Positions 14,793 to 23,875 are shown, counted from the first letter of the stretch. The stretch is DNA of 34,944 bases from CAZQCV01 sp964591665 (GCA_964591665.1 CAZQCV010000006.1:1-34944); one strand, 5' to 3'. The notes: generated by a model from the letters alone, not told the origin. Program-made: numbers and translations.

Positions 14793-15865
14793 ATGACGTT
14801 CAAATATAAAGTTGTAACACCAACAGGGGAGCAACGCGAAGGTGCTATCGATGCACAGAATAAAGATCTTGCTATTTTGGCGCTCCAGCGTCGCGGTTTC
14901 ATTATTGTTTCTATTTTTAGTGAAGATGAAAATAAAGGCCTCATGGGATCAATCTTTGATGGAGTACCTCTCAAAGATGTGGTTATTCTCTCTCGTCAGA
15001 TATCTACGCTTTTTGAAGCGCAGGTTTCTGCGCTCAAAGCTTTTTCTCTTCTTGGTTCAAATGCTGAAAATAAAACGCTAAAGAAAACACTTAACCATGT
15101 TGTTGACGATCTGCAGTCAGGAGCATCAATTTCTGCTGCACTGTCAAAGCACCCTAAAGTTTTTTCTGAGTTTTACATAAACATGGTTCATGCTGGCGAA
15201 GAGTCTGGTAAGTTAAATCAGGTTTTTAATTACCTTGCTGACTACCTCGATCGTCAGTATGCGCTTGTATCGAAGACTCGAAATGCACTCGTATATCCTG
15301 CGTTCGTTATTGGAACCTTTTTTATTGTGATGCTCTTGATGTTCACAGTGGTAATTCCGAATCTTTCTACTATGATCGTAGAATCTGGACAAGATATTCC
15401 AATTTACACGAAGGTAATCATGGCAATTTCTCAGTTTATTATTGACTATGGTATATTCCTTCTCATTGGAGTTATTGCAGTTGGTATCTTCCTAGGAATT
15501 CAACTTCGTACAGCACGAGGAAAAGCATATCTTGACCAAATGAAACTCGAAGTCCCCCTTTTTGGGAATCTTTTCAAAAAGTTGTATCTTGCACGTATCG
15601 CCGATAACCTCGACACGATGATATCGTCAGGTATATCTATTGTCCGAGCTATAGAAATTACCGCATCGGTGGTAGATAATCATGTGTACAAAGAAATAAT
15701 GCAAAAAACAGAAGAAGCGATTAAAGGTGGTAGTTCTCTTTCCGACGCGTTTTCTCGATATGAAGAAGTTCCTCCTATTTTGACACAAATGGTTCGTGTT
15801 GGTGAAGAGACTGGTTCTCTTGCTTCTATTTTGAACACACTGGCAAAGTTCTATAAGCGTGAAGT
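14793..15865 (+). CDS. pilC: Type IV pilus platform protein PilC, 3' end lost in assembly gap
   Basis: The 357 residues readable before the gap cover two GspF/PilC domains. The first (residues ~65-190) contains LSRQISTLFEAQVSALKAF and is followed by the first long membrane helix. The second starts near 265 with ARIADNLDTMISSGISIVRAIE. The opening MTFKYKVVTPTGEQREG is the standard PilC start. PilC is the inner-membrane platform on which PilB and PilT act. Relative to a usual length near 400, roughly 45 residues and the last membrane helix are missing in the run of N. Any reading through the N into the DNA beyond is an artefact, because that DNA is a terminator hairpin. Confidence 0.92.
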
Positions 15866-15965
15866 NNNNNNNNNNNNNNNNNNNNNNNNNNNNNNNNNNN
15901 NNNNNNNNNNNNNNNNNNNNNNNNNNNNNNNNNNNNNNNNNNNNNNNNNNNNNNNNNNNNNNNNN
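15866..15965. other. Assembly gap of 100 N
   Basis: Exactly 100 N separate the pilC body from a terminator. A round 100 is the usual placeholder for a gap of unknown size, so true distances and downstream coordinates are approximate. The missing piece must hold at least the pilC 3' end, and could hold more. Confidence 0.95.
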
Positions 15966-15969
15966 AAAC

Positions 15970-16002
15970 AAAAACCACTCAAGCAAGTGGTTTTTGTTTT
16001 TC
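15970..16002 (+). terminator. Intrinsic terminator after pilC
   Basis: AAAAACCACT (15970-15979) pairs with AGTGGTTTTT (15986-15995) around a 6-nt loop, and GTTTTTCT follows. It would end the pilM-pilC region and is directly followed by the pilD promoter. Confidence 0.85.
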
Positions 16003-16010
16003 TATAATGG

Positions 16011-16016
16011 TATACT
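16011..16016 (+). promoter_or_regulatory. -10 box (TATACT), leaderless promoter of pilD
   Basis: TATACT is followed by 6 nt (AAACGT) and the ATG at 16023. An adjacent TATAAT (16003-16008) is a weaker alternative. The promoter starts within 10 nt of the preceding terminator's T-run. Confidence 0.65.
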
Positions 16017-16022
16017 AAACGT

Positions 16023-16832
16023 ATGTTTATAGTACTTGGAATTCTTTTCTTTATTTTTGGAACAATCATCGGTAGTTTCTTGAATGTGGTTATTCTTCGC
16101 ATGGGAACAGGTCGTGGATTTGGTGGTCGTTCTGCATGTGGATCATGTAGAAAAAAACTCTCTTGGTACGAACTTATTCCACTCGTATCCTTTTTGATTC
16201 AATATGGTCGTTGTCGTGCTTGTAAGATACGACTATCTCGTCAGTATCCGCTTGTTGAATTTGTTGCAGGATTGCTCTCTCTGGGGGTCTATGCAATGTT
16301 CTCATACTTATTATTACTTGCCCCGTTTTCTTTCACTGTATGGTATGTTGGTATGTTTTCACTTTGGGCAGTATTTCTAGTTATTGCAGTGTATGATATA
16401 CGCCACACTATTATTCCAGATAGATTGCTCGTCATTGGTCTCGCGTTGGTGATTACATTACTGACCGTACAATATTATCCAAACGTTCTCTGGGCTCTTG
16501 TGCTCTACATTTCTTCGGGATTGGTCCTTGCACTGCCTTTTGGCCTTATTTTCTTTTTTTCTCGTGGCAAGTACATTGGTTTTGGAGATGTTAAATTGAC
16601 CGGGCTTATAGGAATGATGCTTGGGCTTTGGGGAGGGATTACTGCAATCATGGCAGGTATTTATCTTGGTGCTATTGTCTCTATTTTTCTGCTTGTGGTA
16701 AAAGGTAAGAAGTACACACTTAAAACCGAAATTCCTTTTGGACCGTTCCTTATTATCGGAACAGCATTAGTATTTTTCTCTGCTGGTACTATTGTTGATC
16801 TTACATTGTTGTTTATGTCATTGTTTAAATAG
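16023..16832 (+). CDS. pilD: Prepilin peptidase/methyltransferase PilD
   Basis: The 269-residue membrane protein has about seven to eight helices. The N-terminal part has IIGSFLNVVILRM and a cytoplasmic loop with two CxxC pairs (ACGSCRKK and RCRACKIR, residues ~39-66), the zinc and methyltransferase-associated region. The aspartyl protease sites are the D in YDIRHTIIPDR (near residue 123) and the D in the GFGDVK motif near residue 188. It cleaves prepilins after the conserved glycine and methylates the new N-terminus. It heads a second pilus transcription unit with the four pilin-like genes. Confidence 0.95.
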   Translation: MFIVLGILFFIFGTIIGSFLNVVILRMGTGRGFGGRSACGSCRKKLSWYELIPLVSFLIQYGRCRACKIRLSRQYPLVEFVAGLLSLGVYAMFSYLLLLAPFSFTVWYVGMFSLWAVFLVIAVYDIRHTIIPDRLLVIGLALVITLLTVQYYPNVLWALVLYISSGLVLALPFGLIFFFSRGKYIGFGDVKLTGLIGMMLGLWGGITAIMAGIYLGAIVSIFLLVVKGKKYTLKTEIPFGPFLIIGTALVFFSAGTIVDLTLLFMSLFK

Positions 16833-16835
16833 TAT

Positions 16836-17540
16836 ATGAAACATCTTTTTACTAAAAATAAAATACTCTATACACGAGGTGTTACGTTTCTCGAGTTGAT
16901 CATTGTTATTTCTATTTTTGGTATTATGTCGAGTCTTGTATTGTTTAAATATAGCGATTTTAATGCAGGAATAAACTTAACAAATACCGTGCAGGAAATC
17001 GCACTTCGTATACAGCAAGCGCAAAGTGATGCGATCAACGGTGCTATACCTAAATATGTTGTAAATCCTTCAAGTCAAATAACCGACCAAAATCCAGTAC
17101 TCGATAATTGGCGATCAACATATGGTGTATACTTTTCTGTAAGTCAAAAGGATAAATTCATTTATTTTTTTGACCGAGATCGTGTGGCAAATATTGATCT
17201 TGCTGGGGCAAGTGGTCTAGATGAGTTAAATGATACGAATCCGTGGTCTTTTAGTTGTTTACACCCAACAGGAGATGATGAGTGTCTCGATTTAGTAACT
17301 ATCACTACAGGAGAAGAAATTACTGATGTCTGTGTTGACGATACTGTGTGTAATCAAGACAAAGCATGGGTTCTTTTTACTCGTCCATTTCCTGATGCAC
17401 GTATTTGTACGCTGGCTGGATCTATTCCTGATTGCACGCATAATTCTCTGTCTGTTAAAATAAAAGGCAAAGGTGCTTCTGGTATGCGACTGCTTACGGT
17501 AACACCTTTGGGACAGTTACGTGTAAGTACTATTCAATAA
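16836..17540 (+). CDS. Minor prepilin (FimT/GspH-like)
   Basis: The 234-residue product has a class III signal: basic leader, then RG|VTFLELIIVISIFG, with cleavage after G15, T at +2 and the conserved E at +5. One hydrophobic helix follows, then a globular part with several cysteines (pairs near residues ~146/155 and ~167/172), probably disulfide-bonded outside the cell. It starts 3 nt after pilD and is the first of four linked pilin-like genes. By position it should be an initiating minor pilin. Confidence 0.85.
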   Translation: MKHLFTKNKILYTRGVTFLELIIVISIFGIMSSLVLFKYSDFNAGINLTNTVQEIALRIQQAQSDAINGAIPKYVVNPSSQITDQNPVLDNWRSTYGVYFSVSQKDKFIYFFDRDRVANIDLAGASGLDELNDTNPWSFSCLHPTGDDECLDLVTITTGEEITDVCVDDTVCNQDKAWVLFTRPFPDARICTLAGSIPDCTHNSLSVKIKGKGASGMRLLTVTPLGQLRVSTIQ

Positions 17541-17542
17541 TT

Positions 17543-18187
17543 ATGAAATTACAAAGACAACAATCAGGTTTTACGCTTATTGAGGTGATGATTGCCAGCG
17601 CTCTTTTTGTCGTAATTATGATTTTAGGTATTGGAGGGCTCTTGTCAGTATATAAGACGTATCAAGTCAATCGTGGTATGCGTGAGATTGTAGATAATTT
17701 AAATACGGTTATGGAAGATATGTCTCGTAATATTCGTCTCGGGAAAGACTTTACTTGTATTGAGGGAAGTCAACGAGTCGGAAGTCCTGATATCAATGGT
17801 ACGCAAGTTGTGGATCCAGATCGAGCTGATTGTATTTCACCGAAAGGGTATACTCTCTACTTTAAGGGTCAAGAAGCAGATTCTACGATTGTCACAGACC
17901 GTGTGATTTATTCTTTTTCTCCTGCTGATGATAGTGATTGGACAAAAGGTGTTATCTTAAAATCTCGTGATGGAGGTATTCACTATGCTCAGATTACAAC
18001 TCCTGGAGTTGTAATAAATATGGCGCAGTCTGGATTTACAGTGGTAGGTACTTCTCCGACTGATAGTGCGCAACCACTGATTCTTATAAAAATTGTTGGT
18101 TCCTTTACGTATAAAGATACTACTATTCCTTTTAATATTCAGACCACGGTAACCTCGCGTGATCTTGATTTAGAGACAACACCATGA
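17543..18187 (+). CDS. Minor prepilin (PilW/GspJ-like)
   Basis: The 214-residue product has the class III signal QQSG|FTLIEVMIASALFVV with E at +5. A long helix and a soluble domain with two cysteines (CIEGSQ and DCISPKG) follow. The stop is TGA, which shows that TGA is not recoded here. It begins 2 nt after the previous stop and overlaps the next gene by 4 nt (ATGA), so the block is translationally coupled. Confidence 0.85.
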   Translation: MKLQRQQSGFTLIEVMIASALFVVIMILGIGGLLSVYKTYQVNRGMREIVDNLNTVMEDMSRNIRLGKDFTCIEGSQRVGSPDINGTQVVDPDRADCISPKGYTLYFKGQEADSTIVTDRVIYSFSPADDSDWTKGVILKSRDGGIHYAQITTPGVVINMAQSGFTVVGTSPTDSAQPLILIKIVGSFTYKDTTIPFNIQTTVTSRDLDLETTP

Positions 18188-18756
18188 TGTATTATTCTAC
18201 GCATAATAAAAAAGGTTTTACGCTTATTGAGACACTGATTGCCTTGTTGATTTTTGCGACAGCCGTCACTGCGATGATTGCTATAACTAGCCATGGAATT
18301 ACAGATATGACTTCTGTAAAGAACAAGTATATTGCAAATTATCTTGCCGAAGAAGGTCTCGAACTTGTTCGATATGTCCGAGACGATCTCTATGTAAAAG
18401 GGCAATCTTTCTTGCCTAACTTTACTGATACCATTGCTTCTTGTGCAAATGGTTGTAACGCAGATCCGGTACTCCTTTTCCAAAATCAAGGGAGATTAAA
18501 TGATGTATTCATCGAATGTAACCCGTTATCGAATTGTGCAGTTCGTTTTGATGCTGACGGGTATTATCGAGGCAACCTAGGGTCAACAGGAGAAACACCT
18601 TTTACGCGTATTATCACTGTTGATACTGACGGAGTTGCGAGTGATCAAGTTGAACATGAACTTCATATTAAGAGTACTGTTACATGGCAAGAAGGACTGA
18701 TTACGCATATGGTCTCTTCAGAAGAACATTTATTTGACTGGTTTAAAACTGATTAA
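18184..18756 (+). CDS. Minor prepilin (PilV/GspI-like)
   Basis: The 190-residue product has the class III signal NKKG|FTLIETLIALLIFATAV with E at +5, followed by NYLAEEGLELVRYVRDD, a pattern common in PilV-type pilins of this group. Four cysteines occur in the middle (ASCANGCNADP and ECNPLSNCAV). Two consecutive ATG codons are available; the first overlaps the preceding stop. Confidence 0.85.
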   Translation: MMYYSTHNKKGFTLIETLIALLIFATAVTAMIAITSHGITDMTSVKNKYIANYLAEEGLELVRYVRDDLYVKGQSFLPNFTDTIASCANGCNADPVLLFQNQGRLNDVFIECNPLSNCAVRFDADGYYRGNLGSTGETPFTRIITVDTDGVASDQVEHELHIKSTVTWQEGLITHMVSSEEHLFDWFKTD

Positions 18757-18762
18757 AAGAAC

Positions 18763-19314
18763 ATGAACTACAAGAAACAACAACATGGGGGCTATATTAT
18801 ACTTTTTACGGTACTTATTGTGACGCTCGTTCTAGCAATGTCTCTCGGTATTGCAAATGTAACCGTTCGAGAGCAAAATCTTACTCGATCATCTCGTGAA
18901 TCCCACTATGCACTTTTTGCTGCAGATACAGGAGGTGAGTGTGTGCTATATCATTACAATAAACCGACCTCCTATAACAATGATGAACCTAATCCTTTTC
19001 ATCTTATCGTCTCAGGATCGCATGTTCCAGTGACGTTAAAATGTGCTGGGCAAGAGATATCCACACAAGTTATTCAACCTTTACCAGGAACGGGTAATAT
19101 TTATTATTTCCAGAGTATGGAATTACCACATGGTTGCGCAGTAATCAGTGCTCGTATTGATGAAGAAAGACCGGGTGGTACTTCTGCTGATCGTCGAGAT
19201 ACATTGATTTCAAAAGGGTACAACGTCCCATGTGATGAGGCAACTGCAAATCCCGTATCTCCGAAACGAGTAGAACGTGTCCTTGAATATACATACGATT
19301 ATACAGGTAACTAA
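18763..19314 (+). CDS. PilX/GspK-like pilin-type protein
   Basis: The 183-residue product has QQHGGYIILFTVLIVTLVLAMSLG near its start. This is a pilin-like hydrophobic N-helix after a glycine but without the glutamate at +5, as is usual for PilX/GspK-type tip subunits. It contains REQNLTRSSRESHYALFAADTGGECVLYH, the typical helix following the membrane segment, and three further cysteines. It closes the pilin block; ligA follows 15 nt later. Lacking E5, it may sit at the very tip. Confidence 0.75.
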   Translation: MNYKKQQHGGYIILFTVLIVTLVLAMSLGIANVTVREQNLTRSSRESHYALFAADTGGECVLYHYNKPTSYNNDEPNPFHLIVSGSHVPVTLKCAGQEISTQVIQPLPGTGNIYYFQSMELPHGCAVISARIDEERPGGTSADRRDTLISKGYNVPCDEATANPVSPKRVERVLEYTYDYTGN

Positions 19315-19329
19315 TCACTGTTGATAAGT

Positions 19330-21333
19330 ATGACTACAGAAATTTTAGAGCGCATAAAAAAATTACGCGACGTGATCGAATATCACCGATATAATATACA
19401 TGTACTCAATAAAGAAGAAATTTCTGAGGCAGCGCTTGATTCACTCAAAAAAGAACTTTTTGATTTAGAAGGACAGTTTCCTCAGTATATAACCCCAGAT
19501 TCTCCTACACAGCGTGTTGCGGGTGGTGTTTTGCCTGGATTTAAGAAAGTAGTGCATACGGTACCACAGTGGTCATTTCATGATGCATTTTCTCCAGAAG
19601 ATATGACGGCTTTTGATGAACGGGTGAAACGTTTTCTTGCGTCTAACGATGTTTTACAAAGTCCTACATATACAGCAGAACTCAAAATTGATGGATTAAA
19701 AATTGTTCTAACATACAAGGATGGACTATTGGTAACGGGTGCAACGCGCGGTGATGGTAAGGTAGGTGAAGACGTTACAGAAAACATAAAAACCATAGAA
19801 TCCATACCGCTTCGGCTCAAAGATCCTGTCTCTATTGTCGTCGAAGGTGAGGTATATATGCCTAAAACTGTTTTTGAATCTTTAAATAAAAAACAAAAAA
19901 AGCTTGGATTGCCGTTATTTGCGAATCCTCGTAATGCGACAGCTGGAACCATACGACAACTTGAACCCAAAATCGTTGCAGAAAGAAAACTAGCAATATT
20001 TGTATATGATATCGGTTTTGTGGAAGGGAAGGTGTTGAAAACACAATCAGAAGAACTGACATATCTTGCATATTTAGGATTTCGTGTAAACCAGGAGTAT
20101 GGTATGTGTCAGACGATCGATGACGTTATCGAGTATTGGAATTCTTGGAAAAAGAAAAAAGACAAACAAGAATATTTGATTGACGGTGTTGTGGTTAAAG
20201 TTAATGAAATACCTCTCCAAGAAAGTCTTGGATATACTGGTAAGGCACCTCGGTTCGGTATCGCTTTTAAATTTCCTGCAGAACAAGTGACAACACGAGT
20301 GACAGATATTGTACTTCAAGTTGGCCGCACGGGAGTTCTGACACCTGTGGCACATTTAGAACCTGTTTCCGTTGCTGGTTCAGTAGTATCTCGAGCTACA
20401 TTACATAATGAAGATGAAATTAAGCGACTTGATGTACGGATAGGTGATACCGTTATTATTCAAAAAGCTGGAGATGTCATTCCTGATATTGTTCAAGTTC
20501 TCTCAGCTTTTCGTACAGGAAAAGAAAAACCATTTCTTTTTCCTAAAAAAGTTCCTGATTGTGGAGGAGATGGATCTATTGAGCGAGTCCCTGGACAAGT
20601 TGCATATCGTTGTGTTTTTAGAAATTCTTTTGCTCAAATAAAACGCACGTGGTATCACTTTGTGTCTAAACATGCATTTGATATTACGCACGTTGGACCA
20701 AAAGTTATTGATCTTTTGCTCGAGGAAGGACTTATTCACGAGTATGCAGACCTCTTTACACTGACTGTTGGTGATCTAGAATCACTGCCACGTTTTGGGG
20801 TAAAGTCTGCAAAGAATGCCATACAATCAATCCAACAAGCAAGGCACATCACTCTTGATAGATTAATTGTGGCGCTGTCTATACCTCAGGTAGGAGAAGA
20901 AACAGCGCGTGATTTGGCTTTGCATTTTAAAACAATACTTGATTTAAAACAAGCTTCTAAACAAGACCTCGAATCTATTGATGGACTTGGACCTACTATT
21001 GCAGATGAAATAATAAAATGGTTTTCTCGCGAAGAACATGATGTTGTACTCCGTCACTTATTGGAACAAATAAAAATCGAACCTCTCCAAACTCAGAAGA
21101 CCACTAACAAGCTAGAAGGGAAAACATTTGTGCTTACAGGTACACTTGAATCTTTCTCTCGAGACGAAGCAAAAGCAAAAATAATGGCTCATGGTGGTAA
21201 AGTAACTACCAGTGTTTCAAGAAATACGAGCGCTGTAATTGTTGGAGAAAATCCAGGTTCAAAATATGATGATGCTCAGAAATTGGGTATTTCAACACTC
21301 GATGAGCAATCTTTTAAAAAACTGGTTTCATAA
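19330..21333 (+). CDS. ligA: NAD-dependent DNA ligase LigA
   Basis: The 667-residue product has all LigA domains in order: Ia, adenylation with K119 in KIDG, OB fold, zinc-finger region, helix-hairpin-helix repeats (LPRFGVKSAKNAIQSI and IDGLGPTIADEI) and BRCT (from LEGKTFVLTGTLES to the end). It seals nicks in replication and repair using NAD+. The zinc finger is degenerate: of four expected cysteines only C411 and C428 remain, with V408 and S433 at the other two places. The ATG at 19330 is preferred over an in-frame TTG at 19321. It starts 15 nt after the last pilin-type gene. Confidence 0.95.
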   Translation: MTTEILERIKKLRDVIEYHRYNIHVLNKEEISEAALDSLKKELFDLEGQFPQYITPDSPTQRVAGGVLPGFKKVVHTVPQWSFHDAFSPEDMTAFDERVKRFLASNDVLQSPTYTAELKIDGLKIVLTYKDGLLVTGATRGDGKVGEDVTENIKTIESIPLRLKDPVSIVVEGEVYMPKTVFESLNKKQKKLGLPLFANPRNATAGTIRQLEPKIVAERKLAIFVYDIGFVEGKVLKTQSEELTYLAYLGFRVNQEYGMCQTIDDVIEYWNSWKKKKDKQEYLIDGVVVKVNEIPLQESLGYTGKAPRFGIAFKFPAEQVTTRVTDIVLQVGRTGVLTPVAHLEPVSVAGSVVSRATLHNEDEIKRLDVRIGDTVIIQKAGDVIPDIVQVLSAFRTGKEKPFLFPKKVPDCGGDGSIERVPGQVAYRCVFRNSFAQIKRTWYHFVSKHAFDITHVGPKVIDLLLEEGLIHEYADLFTLTVGDLESLPRFGVKSAKNAIQSIQQARHITLDRLIVALSIPQVGEETARDLALHFKTILDLKQASKQDLESIDGLGPTIADEIIKWFSREEHDVVLRHLLEQIKIEPLQTQKTTNKLEGKTFVLTGTLESFSRDEAKAKIMAHGGKVTTSVSRNTSAVIVGENPGSKYDDAQKLGISTLDEQSFKKLVS

Positions 21334-21345
21334 CATATTTTGTTG

Positions 21346-21351
21346 TATACT
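21346..21351 (+). promoter_or_regulatory. -10 box (TATACT) for gatC
   Basis: TATACT ends 9 nt before the ATG at 21361, just after the ligA stop, so gatC-gatA can be transcribed independently. Confidence 0.55.
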
Positions 21352-21360
21352 GGATGGTAT

Positions 21361-21645
21361 ATGCAGAAAAAAGACATAGAAGCTCTTGCCATCCTTGCGC
21401 GACTTAATGTAAGCGATGAGGAAATGAATCGTCTCTTGAAAGATATGGACGGAATCTTGGAGTATGTAAAGCAAGTCGAAGAAGCGCCTGTGCCAAATCT
21501 CGTCCCTTCTTTTGATCATGTTAATATCGCTAGAGAAGACGTAGCAACTGATACACCTGAACAATATATTGATGCTATCCTCGATGAAATGCCGAAGCGG
21601 CAAGGAGCACTTTTAGAAGTACAACGTATTTTAGGCGGAGAATAA
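21361..21645 (+). CDS. gatC: Asp-tRNA(Asn)/Glu-tRNA(Gln) amidotransferase subunit C
   Basis: The 94-residue product is a typical GatC: an N-terminal helical part (DIEALAILARLNVSDEEMNRLLKDMDGILEYVKQVEE), a proline-containing linker (APVPNLVPS) and a C-terminal belt segment with REDV. GatC wraps around GatA and GatB and stabilises them in indirect glutaminyl- and asparaginyl-tRNA formation. The ATG at 21361 is chosen; an in-frame TTG at 21340 would lie upstream of the -10 box. gatB is not in this window. Confidence 0.92.
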   Translation: MQKKDIEALAILARLNVSDEEMNRLLKDMDGILEYVKQVEEAPVPNLVPSFDHVNIAREDVATDTPEQYIDAILDEMPKRQGALLEVQRILGGE

Positions 21646-21649
21646 GTAT

Positions 21650-23062
21650 ATGATTGATCTTACGACACTTACCATAGAAAAAGCTCATACACTTTTAATG
21701 ACCAAAGAACTCACTGTTCGTGAGCTAGTTGATGTATATCTTAAAGAAATAGAAAAAAATAATACCCGATTGAATGCGTATCTTGAAATCTATGATGATA
21801 TTGATGAGCAGATATCAGTAGCGGAAAAGTTATTTCAAGAAAATAAAGCAACACAGTTAACAGGTATACCATTTGCTCTTAAAGATAATATTTTATTTAA
21901 AGATCATAAGGTGAGTGCTGCTTCAAAAATTTTAGAAGGGTATACAGCAACGTATGACAGTACTGTAGTTGAACGACTACGAAAAGAAGGTGTGATTTTT
22001 CTCGGTCGCACAAACATGGACGAGTTTGCGATGGGAAGTTCAACAGAAACCAGTGCGTATGGAATAACCAGAAATCCTCTTGACGAAGACTATGTTCCTG
22101 GTGGATCATCTGGTGGGTCTGCTTCAGCTGTTGCTTCAAACATGGCACTTGTCGCTCTCGGAAGTGAAACGTGTGGTTCCATACGACAGCCATCTGCGTT
22201 TTGTGGACTTGTTGGATTTAAACCGACCTATGGCGCAGTCTCTCGGTATGGATTGATTGCTATGGGATCATCACTTGATCAGATTGGTCCGTTTGGTAAA
22301 ACTGTTTCTGATGTTGAAATCATCCATACAGCGATGAGTGCTCACGACCCTCACGATGCTACCTCTGTCCCAGAAAATGCGCGTACATATGTCTATGGAG
22401 CAGCGAAGAAAAAGATCGGTGTTCCTGTGGAGTGTTTTGATGAAGGTATTGATCCTGAGATTCGTGCGTCGTTTAGTCGATCACTTGATGTGTTGAGATC
22501 TTTCGGTTATGAAATTGTAGAACTATCGCTTACCTACCTCAAATATTCACTTCCTGTGTATTATATCTTGATGCCTGCTGAAAGTTCTACGAACCTAGCA
22601 CGGTTTGATGGTATGCGATATGGACCGCGGGTGGAAAAAAGTTCGTTACTCGAAACATATCTTTCTTCACGTGGAGAAGGGTTTGGTCGGGAAGTGCGAC
22701 GTCGTATTCTGCTTGGTACGTACGTACTTTCACATGGGTACTACGATGCGTACTATGGTAAAGCAATCAAAGTTCGAGATGCTATCACCAAAGAAATGAA
22801 AGACGCTTTTAATGACGTTGATTTTATTGTTACACCAACAACACCTACACTGCCGTTTAAATTTGGTGAGAAAATGTCCAATCCTATTGCGATGTATATG
22901 TCTGACATTTTCTCTGCTCCAGCCAACCTCTCAGGTTGCCCTGCGATTGCGCTGCCGAGTGACAAAGAAGGTAATTTTTACCATTCGATTCAGATTACTG
23001 CTCCATGGTGGGGTGAGGATCGTCTCTTTACTATTAGTAAAGCGTGGGAATCACGCAAGTAG
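21650..23062 (+). CDS. gatA: Asp-tRNA(Asn)/Glu-tRNA(Gln) amidotransferase subunit A
   Basis: The 470-residue amidase-signature enzyme has a Ser-cisSer-Lys triad: K in FALKDNI (near residue 76), S in PGGSSGGSA (near 150) and S177. It releases ammonia from glutamine for transfer to misacylated tRNA by GatB. The loop before the catalytic serine reads SETCGSIRQ, with C175 where most GatA proteins have glycine. A rare SD-like GGCGGAG lies 9 nt before the ATG, within the gatC 3' end. The gap from gatC is 4 nt. Confidence 0.95.
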   Translation: MIDLTTLTIEKAHTLLMTKELTVRELVDVYLKEIEKNNTRLNAYLEIYDDIDEQISVAEKLFQENKATQLTGIPFALKDNILFKDHKVSAASKILEGYTATYDSTVVERLRKEGVIFLGRTNMDEFAMGSSTETSAYGITRNPLDEDYVPGGSSGGSASAVASNMALVALGSETCGSIRQPSAFCGLVGFKPTYGAVSRYGLIAMGSSLDQIGPFGKTVSDVEIIHTAMSAHDPHDATSVPENARTYVYGAAKKKIGVPVECFDEGIDPEIRASFSRSLDVLRSFGYEIVELSLTYLKYSLPVYYILMPAESSTNLARFDGMRYGPRVEKSSLLETYLSSRGEGFGREVRRRILLGTYVLSHGYYDAYYGKAIKVRDAITKEMKDAFNDVDFIVTPTTPTLPFKFGEKMSNPIAMYMSDIFSAPANLSGCPAIALPSDKEGNFYHSIQITAPWWGEDRLFTISKAWESRK

Positions 23063-23065
23063 TCT

Positions 23066-23875
23066 ATGTCAGCAGATGCAGAAGGAGGAGCAAGTAGTCC
23101 ATTTGGAACATTGTTCTTTATAGTATTAGGTATCGTTCTTGTACTCATACTTGTCTTTGGTATGTCTTCTGCGCCGTTTGAACCAAGCTTTCTTAATCTA
23201 GAGTATTTTTTTGATAAATTCGCTTCGTTTGGTGAAGATAAACTCGGCTGGAATACTGGTGGAATTGGTGATCTTATTCATACTATAAAGCTGGTATCTG
23301 GATTTCTGTCTATCTTTTTTTCAGGTCTAGCTTTTTGGCTTTTCTTACGTTTACTTGAGATGGAAGGTGAGCACGCAGAGCATGTGTATCATCATGCGGT
23401 TGATGCACACCAGGTGCATACAGGGAGCGGAGAGGCCCCATTTATGGAACGTCTTTTTTATGGAGAAGATGCAGACCTGATTGCTCCGCACGCATCATCT
23501 GATTCAGTATCTTCAGTTCATCAAAATCCAGACAATGTCCAAGAGCCTATAGAAAAGCCAGGATCGCACCGTTGGGAGATGGTTCTTAAACATGCTCGCT
23601 CTGCAAATCCTTCAGATTGGAAACTCGCAATTATTGAAGCAGATACTATTCTTGATGCGATGACTGAAAGCGCCGGTTTTCCTGGGCTTACCCTTGGAGA
23701 GCGACTTCGTAATGCAGATCCAGGAGTCTTCCGCACACTATCTCAAGCAGGAGATGCTCATGGTATAAGGAATAGAATTGCACACGAAGGTTCAAATTTT
23801 CAATTTACTTCTCGCGATCGTGACCATGTTCTACGTCTGTATGAAGACGTATTTCGAGAGTTTGATTACATCTAA
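23066..23875 (+). CDS. Membrane protein with C-terminal HEPN-like motif, function unknown
   Basis: The 269-residue product has membrane segments at residues ~14-33 and ~72-95, and a His-rich linker (HAEHVYHHAVDAHQVH, ~105-120). A soluble helical C-terminal domain follows (~165-269). In that domain R235-NRIA-H240 followed by EG fits the R-x4-H pattern of HEPN domains, some of which are RNases. Helical content and spacing agree, but the fold is not proven and the motif is short. It starts 3 nt after gatA. I do not know its function. Confidence 0.6.
   Translation: MSADAEGGASSPFGTLFFIVLGIVLVLILVFGMSSAPFEPSFLNLEYFFDKFASFGEDKLGWNTGGIGDLIHTIKLVSGFLSIFFSGLAFWLFLRLLEMEGEHAEHVYHHAVDAHQVHTGSGEAPFMERLFYGEDADLIAPHASSDSVSSVHQNPDNVQEPIEKPGSHRWEMVLKHARSANPSDWKLAIIEADTILDAMTESAGFPGLTLGERLRNADPGVFRTLSQAGDAHGIRNRIAHEGSNFQFTSRDRDHVLRLYEDVFREFDYI

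Noticed and set aside
15966..16007. Continuation of PilC coding after the N gap
   Set aside because: The in-frame codons fall within a perfect terminator hairpin and do not resemble a PilC C-terminus.
17543..18187. TGA recoded as an amino acid
   Set aside because: The pilin gene ends properly at TGA with the next gene overlapping it, and other frames are not broken by in-frame TGA.
21340..21360. Longer gatC from an upstream TTG
   Set aside because: It would include the -10 box and adds residues not seen in GatC.
22138..22181. Inactive GatA because of C175 in the catalytic loop
   Set aside because: The catalytic Lys and both Ser residues are present. A single Gly-to-Cys change next to them is not enough to claim loss of function.
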